Of a stretch of 5,077 bases of DNA, positions 1-5,077 are shown piece after piece. Each line of letters opens with the position of its first letter. Within the stretch, counting starts at the first letter, position 1. The translations under genes and the position numbers were made by a program. The notes beneath the pieces were generated by a model. The model saw only the letters and a program-made list of their open reading frames with translations, had not been told where the DNA came from and ran no database searches. Source of the stretch: Oligosphaeraceae bacterium (GTDB lineage: Bacteria > Verrucomicrobiota > Lentisphaeria > Oligosphaerales > Oligosphaeraceae); assembly GCA_012515455.1 (NCBI GenBank), contig JAAYYJ010000033.1:1-5077 (forward strand), written 5' to 3'.

Positions 1-86
1 CGTTCCCATCCCGAACACGGCCGTTAAGGCCCCCTGCGGCGATGATACTGCGTTCAAGAGCGCGGGAAAGTAGCGCGCTGCCAACC
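1..86 (+). rRNA. rrf: 5S ribosomal RNA, 3' part (5' end outside window)
   Basis: This is the 3' portion of a 5S rRNA, the small RNA of the large ribosomal subunit's central protuberance. Hallmarks in the right order are CCCATCCCGAACACGG (the loop B/C region, about 6-21), GTTAAG (23-28), GCGATGATACTGC for the loop E arm (about 39-51, usual form GATGGTACTG), and GGGAAAGTAGC near 64-74. The sequence ends in CTGCCAACC, expected to pair with the missing 5' end. By comparison with a typical 120-base 5S rRNA, about 30 bases lie before the window. The exact 3' end is estimated. A 5S gene followed by an intrinsic terminator is the usual end of a 16S-23S-5S operon, so the window probably begins at the tail of one. 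Confidence 0.93.
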
Positions 87-93
87 TTTTTTT

Positions 94-127
94 GCCCCCG
101 CGGGTGTATTCCGGCGGGGGCTTTTTT
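94..127 (+). terminator. Intrinsic terminator of the rRNA operon
   Basis: GCCCCCGC (94-101) pairs perfectly with GCGGGGGC (114-121), giving an 8-bp GC-rich stem with a 12-base loop, followed directly by six T residues (122-127). This is a textbook rho-independent terminator, about eight bases beyond the end of the 5S rRNA. A further T run (87-93) lies just before the stem. It should isolate rRNA transcription from the protein gene that starts 54 bases further on. Confidence 0.93.
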
Positions 128-167
128 GCGTCCGGGGGGCGGGCGGGATTATTCCGCTGGCAAAGGC

Positions 168-174
168 AAAGGAG
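168..174 (+). promoter_or_regulatory. Ribosome binding site that sets the start at 181
   Basis: AAAGGAG at 168-174 is a near-consensus Shine-Dalgarno site ending six bases before the ATG at 181. Another ATG at 176 is too close to the site and reads into a stop after three codons, so it cannot be the start. This is the only strong Shine-Dalgarno site before any of the three genes here. Confidence 0.8.
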
Positions 175-180
175 CATGGT

Positions 181-1503
181 ATGTTGAAGCTTGGCTGTGC
201 GAAGAGATTTACTCTGCCGGGGAAGCCGTCGATGCTGCGTGGCTATGGTTTCCGCAATCAGCTCTCCACTGGCATCGAGGACCCCATTGAGGTCGGGGTG
301 CTGGCTATTTCGGCTGGCGGGGATACGGTCTTGTGCATCACTGCCGACCTGATTGGCATTCCGCTCGCCTATTGCAACCGGCTGTACGCGCTGCTGGCAG
401 AAAGATTTGCCATTCCGGCCGAGAGGGTCTGGCTATGCAGCTCGCATACGCATTTCGCGCCGGGCTTCGACAGTTATTTTATTACCTCCCGTGAAGGCGC
501 TTTGGCCTACGGCGAGCATGCGGAAGATACAGAGTATTTCGAGTCTTGGAGCCAGCAGATGCTCGATGCAACCGCGGCGGCCTTGCATTCCCGGGAGGAA
601 GTCACTTTGGAGAGTGTGACCTTTGAGGTCCCCGGGATCGCATTCAACCGCCGGACCCGGAAGAAATTGGACGGCAAGGTCGAGATGAGCTGGACTTATC
701 CGGATCGCGGGGAGGATTTCCAGATCCGCCCCCACGATTCCCGGGTCCATGCCTGGCGCTTTTCGACCGCCCAGGGACCGAAAGCAATCCTGGCCTGCTG
801 CGGCTGTCATCCGGTTACCGGTTATCGCGATGCCTATGCCATCTCCGCTGATTATCCCTGGTATTTCAAGCAGGCAGTGGAGAGGCTGTATGGCTGTCCT
901 GGGTTCTTTCTCCTGGGTGCAGCTGGTGATGTTGTGCCGATGCTGCGCGGCAGCAGCGACATTCAGCGGAGCAAATGCCCGATTAATCCTCGCGCGGCTA
1001 TGGGCGAAATCCTGGCTGCGACCATGCGTCTGAATGAACTGGCCTTCCGCAAGATTGACCGCCCCCGGCTGAGCAGTACAGTAATCGAGGTGCCGGTGAC
1101 TGTGCGCCAGGAGTACGATTTTGCCCAGGCAGAACAAAATTACCGCCGGGCTGAGGCCGGGAACTGCGCTCCGGAAGAGTTGTCCTGGCGCCGGGATGCA
1201 TGGCTGTGCTGCCGGAAATACCCCGCCGAAAGCATCAGCCTGCCTTTGCGGCTGCTGCAGCTCGGAGACCAGATTCTGACCGGGATGCCGTTCGAAGTCC
1301 TGAGCGGGGTTTCGCTGTGTTTGCGGGAAGCGGTTCCGAACGCGGTTCTGGTCTCCATCACCGGCGGCTACCAAGGATATCTGCCCCTGCAGGAGGAATT
1401 CCCCTTGGGCGGCTATGAGGTCTCCCTGGGGGGGACAGATTTCAGTCCCGGCACAGGTGACAAATTCCTGCAGGCCGCCATTGCCGGCATCCGCAGGCTC
1501 TGA
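181..1503 (+). CDS. Neutral/alkaline non-lysosomal ceramidase-like hydrolase, short cytosolic form
   Basis: A 440-residue protein of the ceramidase N-terminal-domain family (PF04734-type), zinc amidases of which the known ones split ceramide into sphingosine and fatty acid. Visible signatures are CSSHTHFAPG (residues 86-95, family THTHSGPG), CGCHPVTG followed by SADYP (208-214, 222-226), GAAGD (246-250), GMPFEV (368-373) and GYQGYLPL followed by GGYEV (396-403, 410-414). By analogy with the Pseudomonas enzyme, likely zinc ligands are H89 or H91, H210, E372 and Y400. True ceramidases are secreted and about 650 residues or more, with a C-terminal Ig-like domain. This protein stops after the catalytic domain and shows no signal peptide, so it probably acts in the cytoplasm on an unknown substrate. 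The start at 181 is fixed by the Shine-Dalgarno site. It lies 54 bases after the rRNA terminator. Family membership is confident; ceramide as substrate is not. Confidence 0.85.
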   Translation: MLKLGCAKRFTLPGKPSMLRGYGFRNQLSTGIEDPIEVGVLAISAGGDTVLCITADLIGIPLAYCNRLYALLAERFAIPAERVWLCSSHTHFAPGFDSYFITSREGALAYGEHAEDTEYFESWSQQMLDATAAALHSREEVTLESVTFEVPGIAFNRRTRKKLDGKVEMSWTYPDRGEDFQIRPHDSRVHAWRFSTAQGPKAILACCGCHPVTGYRDAYAISADYPWYFKQAVERLYGCPGFFLLGAAGDVVPMLRGSSDIQRSKCPINPRAAMGEILAATMRLNELAFRKIDRPRLSSTVIEVPVTVRQEYDFAQAEQNYRRAEAGNCAPEELSWRRDAWLCCRKYPAESISLPLRLLQLGDQILTGMPFEVLSGVSLCLREAVPNAVLVSITGGYQGYLPLQEEFPLGGYEVSLGGTDFSPGTGDKFLQAAIAGIRRL

Positions 1504-1513
1504 TTCTTCCGAA

Positions 1514-1543
1514 ACTTCCCTTGCTGAAGAGGGTAAGGGAGGT
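1514..1543 (+). terminator. Hairpin after the ceramidase-like gene, possible terminator without T run
   Basis: ACTTCCCTT (1514-1522) pairs with AAGGGAGGT (1535-1543) in a 9-bp stem with one G-T pair and a 12-base loop. It begins ten bases after the stop codon of the ceramidase-like gene. No T tract follows, so it is not a classical intrinsic terminator. It may stabilise the 3' end of the message or act with Rho. Confidence 0.45.
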
Positions 1544-1544
1544 C

Positions 1545-1574
1545 TGGACTCTGCCGGGGTGTATATTATATAAC
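1545..1574 (+). promoter_or_regulatory. Candidate sigma-70-type promoter for the fusion gene
   Basis: TGGACT (1545-1550, four of six matches to TTGACA) and TATAAC (1569-1574, five of six to TATAAT) are 18 bases apart. The -10 lies in the only AT-rich patch of this gap (TATATTATATAA). Transcription would start near 1581, giving a leader of about 50 bases before the ATG at 1631. It sits just downstream of the hairpin at 1514-1543, so the gap reads as end of one unit, then start of another. This is a consensus match only. Confidence 0.45.
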
Positions 1575-1630
1575 CGCCGGTACACAGCCCGGCATTCTCA
1601 ATTTTCCGCAAAAGGCCTTGAAAACAGATT

Positions 1631-4336
1631 ATGATTCCAGATTTTACCATTATTCTGGCCGCCGGCCGCGGGACCCGGATGGGGGTTTCGAGCACACCCA
1701 AAGTCTGCATTCCGGTGAACGGCATGCCGGCCATTCACCGTGCCCTGGAGATCTACCAATCCTGCGGCATCCGGCAGCATCTGGTGATTGTCGGGAGTCA
1801 AGCCGGCAAGGTGATAGAGACGGTAGGCGAAAAATTCAGCAATGTCGCTTATGTTTACCAGAGAGAACAGCTTGGCACTGCCAACGCGTTGCGTTGTGTG
1901 TGCCAGGGCTTGCCATCCATTCCGGATGAGGCGGACTTGCTGGTGGTGGCAGGTGACCGCATCATTGAGCCGGGAATTCTGGAACAGCTGTTCGATAAAT
2001 ATTACAGCACGCATGCCGATTTAGCCTTGCTGGCGCTGCGCTGCCGTCCGCGCTCGGGACAAGGCCGGCTGTACTGCGATCCGGACAACGGCACGCCGGT
2101 GGCGATTCTGGAAATGGCTGATATCCGGCAGAGAATGGCCTATCAGCAGCTCCGCACCGTTGTCCTGTCCGGGAATATCCCCGCGAGGTCAGAACTCCGC
2201 ACACTGCTGGAAGAGACGTTCTTTGGTCCCGGGAAGGAAGTCAATGCCGGCAAAGGTGAGCGCGCCTTTGCTGAACTATGGCGCAAACTGTACGGCGAGG
2301 CTGAATTGAGCCGGGCAGAACTGCTGGCTTTACTGCCGGAGGAACGCACTTTCTTCCGGCTGCAGACCAGTGCCGGCGGGCAGAACCTGATGCCCGCGGA
2401 AGCAGAAGCACTGCCTTATGGTAACACCTCGGTGTATCTGCTCAAATACCGGACCCTGCGCCACGCCCTGCAGAAGCTCTCCCGTGACAATGCCCAAGGC
2501 GAAGAGTACCTCTCGGATTTGCTCAATGTCGTCTGGCAGGAGGCCCGGCGAAATAAAAAGGCCCCGGCTATTGCAGTGCTGACGATTGACGACTGGAACC
2601 GGGTGCTGGGCTTCAACAACCCTGCTGAATTGCTCGAGGTCGAAGCTGTCCTAAGCCCCAGCACGCTGCCTGATGATGCGCCCCGCTGGAAGACCGATGC
2701 GTTCCTGCCTCTGCAAGCGTGGCAGGGGTATTTTTCCGCCTGGGATAATGCTGCCAGCCCGGCGGCCCGGCAACTGCTGGAAATCTATGGTCAGGATCAC
2801 GAAATCATCGCCCGGCAAGCCAAAATTATCCTGTCCGTGCTGGAGCAGGGGGCCGGGATGTATTCCGGGGATACTTCCGTTGGGCTGGTGCGGATGCCGG
2901 GACGGCTGAATGTGATGGGGCGGCATGTCGATCATCAGGGCGGAAACTGCAACTTGATGACCATTAGCTTTGAAACGGTGATGCTGGTGCATCCGCGCCA
3001 GGATGACATTGTGACAGTCCGCCACTGCGACCCCGCCAATTTCTCCGGCAGCGAATTCAGTATCAGCGAAGTGATTGCTTCCCTGCCCTGGGAGGACTGG
3101 GATTCGGTGGTCAACAGCGAGACCTTGATGAAACGCTTTCGCGAGTACGGTGTGCATTGGTCGGAATATATCAAGGCTGCGGTGCTGCGTCTGCAGAAGA
3201 AATTCCCGACCCGGCCCTTGCATGGCATGGATGTGCTGGTGGCGGGGAATATCCCGATGGCCGCCGGGCTGAGCTCGTCCTCGAGTCTGATTGTCGGGGC
3301 CGCGGAAGCCGCCGTCGCCGCCAATAATCTGGACACATTCCCGGCTCAGCTGGTGACTCTGTGCGGCGAGGGGGAGTGGTTCGTGGGCACCCGCGGTGGC
3401 AGCGCCGACCACGCCGCCGTGAAAATGGGCCGTCAAGGCAGCGTGGTCAAGGTCCGGTTCTTCGATTTTGCGGTTGAGGAAGCAGTGGCGTTCCCGGATG
3501 ATTACGCGATGGTGGTCTGCGATTCGGGCATACAGGCCCGGAAATCAAGCGAGACCAGGGATCAGTTCAATCACCGCATTTCGTGTTACCGCATCGGCTT
3601 TGAGCTGATCCGCCAGCTCTTCCCGCAATATCGTGCCCTGCTGCAGCATTTGCGCGATGTCAATGTCCGGACCCTGAATGTCCCGCTGGCGAAAATCTAC
3701 CGCATACTGCTGTCTTTGCCGGAGAAGGCCACCCTGCCGGAATTGCAGGCCATGTTGCCGGGAATTGACCTCCAGGCATTGTGCGCCAGTCACAACCCGC
3801 CTGCCGATGGCCTCTATCCCATCCGCGGGGTGGTGCTTTTCGGGCTCAGCGAATGCGAGCGCTCGGCGGCCTATGTGCAGCATCTGAAGCACGGTGAGAT
3901 AGAGACCATCGGCCAGCTGATGAAAGTATCCCACAATGGCGACCGGGTGGTAAATTATACTGCTGACTGGCAGGAAATACCGTACCTGAATCCGATGGAT
4001 AACGCGTATATCCTGGATTGCCTCAGTGACCTGGAGAGCGGCCTGCCCGAGCGCGTGATCAGGGCGCAGCTGCTCTGGCAGCCCGGGGCATACTCTTGCA
4101 GCCTGCCGGCCATCGATTTGATGACTGATATCGCGAACCGTACCCCCGGCGTGGCCGGAGCACAGCTGGCCGGCGCCGGCCTGGGCGGCTGTATGATGGT
4201 GCTATGTCAGAAGAAGGCCATCGCCGATTTGCAGAACAATCTGAAAAAAATGTACTACGAGCCCGCCGGGAAGGAACCCTCGATCCTGGTCTGCCGGCCG
4301 GTCGCCGGAGGGGGGATGCTGAAAATCAGCCAATAA
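1631..4336 (+). CDS. Predicted bifunctional sugar-1-phosphate nucleotidyltransferase / GHMP (galactokinase-family) sugar kinase
   Basis: A 901-residue cytosolic fusion predicted to make an NDP-sugar from a free sugar in two steps: C1 phosphorylation, then nucleotide transfer. The N-terminal half (about 1-345) is GlmU-like: LAAGRGTRMG with K24, EQLGTANA (79-86), the metal-binding AGD (D109), a GQGRLY element with E161, N265, NAQGEEYLSD (287-296) and GFNN (327-330). About 100 residues (166-264) separate E161 from N265, far more than in GlmU, and GlmU's acetyltransferase beta-helix is absent. The C-terminal half (about 360-901) is a GHMP kinase of galactokinase type: PGRLNVMGRHVDHQGG (423-438), ATP-binding GLSSSSS (546-552), GTRGGSADH with probable catalytic base D593, and GAGLGGC (848-854). 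R425, D434 and D593 match galactokinase active-site residues, but R431 replaces the usual Glu of GEHTDY. An in-frame TGA at 1619 rules out an ATG or GTG start further upstream, and the next Met would lose the nucleotide loop. The ribosome site is poor (AAAAGG, 15 bases upstream). The fold assignments are firm; sugar and nucleotide are unknown, with UTP the likeliest donor by GlmU analogy. Confidence 0.88.
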   Translation: MIPDFTIILAAGRGTRMGVSSTPKVCIPVNGMPAIHRALEIYQSCGIRQHLVIVGSQAGKVIETVGEKFSNVAYVYQREQLGTANALRCVCQGLPSIPDEADLLVVAGDRIIEPGILEQLFDKYYSTHADLALLALRCRPRSGQGRLYCDPDNGTPVAILEMADIRQRMAYQQLRTVVLSGNIPARSELRTLLEETFFGPGKEVNAGKGERAFAELWRKLYGEAELSRAELLALLPEERTFFRLQTSAGGQNLMPAEAEALPYGNTSVYLLKYRTLRHALQKLSRDNAQGEEYLSDLLNVVWQEARRNKKAPAIAVLTIDDWNRVLGFNNPAELLEVEAVLSPSTLPDDAPRWKTDAFLPLQAWQGYFSAWDNAASPAARQLLEIYGQDHEIIARQAKIILSVLEQGAGMYSGDTSVGLVRMPGRLNVMGRHVDHQGGNCNLMTISFETVMLVHPRQDDIVTVRHCDPANFSGSEFSISEVIASLPWEDWDSVVNSETLMKRFREYGVHWSEYIKAAVLRLQKKFPTRPLHGMDVLVAGNIPMAAGLSSSSSLIVGAAEAAVAANNLDTFPAQLVTLCGEGEWFVGTRGGSADHAAVKMGRQGSVVKVRFFDFAVEEAVAFPDDYAMVVCDSGIQARKSSETRDQFNHRISCYRIGFELIRQLFPQYRALLQHLRDVNVRTLNVPLAKIYRILLSLPEKATLPELQAMLPGIDLQALCASHNPPADGLYPIRGVVLFGLSECERSAAYVQHLKHGEIETIGQLMKVSHNGDRVVNYTADWQEIPYLNPMDNAYILDCLSDLESGLPERVIRAQLLWQPGAYSCSLPAIDLMTDIANRTPGVAGAQLAGAGLGGCMMVLCQKKAIADLQNNLKKMYYEPAGKEPSILVCRPVAGGGMLKISQ

Positions 4337-4346
4337 GCATTGACTG

Positions 4347-4422
4347 CCGGACGTTATATTTTACAGCCCTTGGATATTTTGTTTTGGCAGGGCTGCAATA
4401 CTTTACACCTCAACCCGTCCGG
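4347..4422 (+). other. Two nested inverted repeats in the leader of the secreted-protein gene
   Basis: The 95-base gap between the fusion gene and the next start codon holds two perfect 7-bp stems, one inside the other. The outer stem is CCGGACG (4347-4353) with CGTCCGG (4416-4422); the inner stem is CAGCCCT (4364-4370) with AGGGCTG (4389-4395) around an 18-base AT-rich loop. The outer stem ends nine bases before the ATG at 4432 and covers the place where a Shine-Dalgarno site would lie; none is visible. No T run follows the inner stem, so a simple terminator is doubtful. It could be a structured 5' leader, a weak terminator or chance pairing. No convincing promoter was found in this gap. Confidence 0.4.
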
Positions 4423-4431
4423 TTAATCAAT

Positions 4432-5077
4432 ATGAATTCCCGTTTGCTGCTTTTATGGCTGTCGACCCTGGCTGTGAGTCTCTTTGCTGCCAGCGGAAAA
4501 ATACCCCCCGATTGGCACGAGGCGGCAATCTGCCGCCGGCAGGAAGGGAATCTGCAATATACCGCTGCCTGGAACGGTGAGACCCCGTTGACCTGCATCG
4601 TCCAATCACAGCAGGATGGACAGACAGTGCGACTGGAAATCCACCCCCAGGGCCTGCAGGCGGTGCTCCTGCCTTCAGTGGGCTTTACGGAGACGCCATT
4701 GCCGGTCAAGCTGACGGCTGCCTTCCCGCCCCGGAAAATTATTCCCACCTTGCCGATACTGCTGAAATTTCGGGAAGATCACTGGACGCTGTATCTGAAT
4801 GATGCCTGTTCTGCAGTGCTGCCGGCCCCTTTTGCATTACCTGCGAAGGTCTTTTTCCCCCCTGATTTCCGGCTGAAGGGCAGCGAACCGCGCTTCCTGC
4901 CTGTCCCGCGGGTTGATTATAGCACGGATTTTATGATTGAGGAAGGCGCGACCAACCAGCTTTATCCCTGGATTCGACAGTCGGGCAGCTGGCGCATCCA
5001 CACCGCGCTGGCCGAAGCACTGGTCCGCCCCGAGACCAACTTGGCACGAACTGCACAAGCGCCTCTGACCCCTGACA
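4432..5077 (+). CDS. Secreted protein with signal peptide, 3' end outside window
   Basis: An open frame of 215 complete codons runs to the window's end without a stop. It opens with a classical Sec signal peptide: MNSR, a hydrophobic core of LLLLWLSTLAVSLF (residues 5-18), and AASG with likely cleavage around residues 19-21. The protein should therefore be exported. The mature part up to about residue 160 is rich in beta-prone segments and prolines with no motif I recognise. From about residue 163 a YSTDFM element followed by W180, then GSW (185-187), resembles the first strands of concanavalin A-like beta-sandwich domains in secreted PVC-group proteins; this is a weak resemblance. No Shine-Dalgarno site is visible; the start was chosen because it places the signal peptide exactly at the N terminus. 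It lies 95 bases after the fusion gene on the same strand. The frame is confident, the function unknown. Confidence 0.72.
   Translation, partial: MNSRLLLLWLSTLAVSLFAASGKIPPDWHEAAICRRQEGNLQYTAAWNGETPLTCIVQSQQDGQTVRLEIHPQGLQAVLLPSVGFTETPLPVKLTAAFPPRKIIPTLPILLKFREDHWTLYLNDACSAVLPAPFALPAKVFFPPDFRLKGSEPRFLPVPRVDYSTDFMIEEGATNQLYPWIRQSGSWRIHTALAEALVRPETNLARTAQAPLTPD

Noticed and set aside
125..152. Weak promoter-like pair TTTGCG / GATTAT before the ceramidase-like gene
   Set aside because: Only three and four matches to consensus, and the -35 overlaps the terminator tail. Too weak to annotate, though some promoter must lie in or before this gap.
42..290. An 82-codon plus-strand frame spanning the 5S rRNA and terminator
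   Set aside because: It starts inside the 5S rRNA, reads through the terminator and overlaps the ceramidase-like gene in another frame. No coding features.
433..1734. A 433-codon open frame on the minus strand
   Set aside because: It lies opposite the ceramidase-like gene, which has clear family motifs, and crosses the intergenic hairpin and promoter into the fusion gene. Its protein has no recognisable motif and looks like a reverse-strand shadow in GC-rich DNA.
2651..3436. A 261-codon open frame on the minus strand inside the fusion gene
   Set aside because: It is antisense to the kinase motifs, and its composition (rich in His, Gln, Gly and Pro) is typical of a shadow frame.
1631..4336. 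Annotating the fusion as Fkp (L-fucokinase/GDP-fucose pyrophosphorylase) or simply as GlmU or GalK
   Set aside because: The first half has GlmU-type motifs and lacks the acetyltransferase domain, and the second half has galactokinase-type motifs with an altered sugar site. None of the three names fits the whole protein.
4340..4360. TTGACT and TATATT after the fusion gene, as a promoter for the secreted-protein gene
   Set aside because: The two boxes are only nine bases apart, far from the usual 16-18, and no better partner was found for either.
4432..5077. Minus-strand frames opposite the secreted-protein gene (within 4410-4748 and 4837-5058)
   Set aside because: The plus-strand frame stays open for 215 codons and begins with a clear signal peptide; the minus-strand frames are short and motif-free.

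Overview
The window is GC-rich bacterial DNA carrying the tail of a ribosomal RNA operon followed by three protein genes, all on the + strand. The organism cannot be named with certainty. The gene content fits the PVC group, most likely Lentisphaerota (Victivallis-like): a short ceramidase-like protein, a nucleotidyltransferase/GHMP-kinase fusion, weak or absent Shine-Dalgarno sites on two of three genes, and a secreted protein starting a probable beta-sandwich domain. This placement is inference from gene style, not from a database match.

Layout: bases 1 to about 86 are the 3' two-thirds of a 5S rRNA, closed by a strong intrinsic terminator (94-127). After a short leader with a good ribosome binding site comes a 440-residue protein of the neutral/alkaline ceramidase N-terminal-domain family (181-1503). 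It has no signal peptide. A 127-base gap follows, with a hairpin and then a plausible sigma-70 promoter. Next is a 901-residue predicted bifunctional enzyme (1631-4336): a GlmU-type sugar-1-phosphate nucleotidyltransferase joined to a galactokinase-family anomeric sugar kinase. A 95-base gap with two nested inverted repeats leads to a secreted protein (4432 onward) that runs off the window's end.

The centrepiece is the fusion enzyme. One polypeptide appears able to phosphorylate a free sugar at C1 and then transfer it to a nucleotide, giving an NDP-sugar by salvage. The layout parallels Bacteroides Fkp (fucokinase/GDP-fucose pyrophosphorylase), but the nucleotidyltransferase half is GlmU-like and the kinase half is GalK-like. 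The kinase sugar-binding motif reads GRHVDHQGG instead of the usual GEHTDYNGG. The change resembles plant galacturonokinase and puts an arginine where galactokinases have the glutamate near sugar C6, so a uronic acid or other non-galactose substrate is a reasonable hypothesis. The flanking genes do not form a clear operon with it; each gap has room for separate transcription control.
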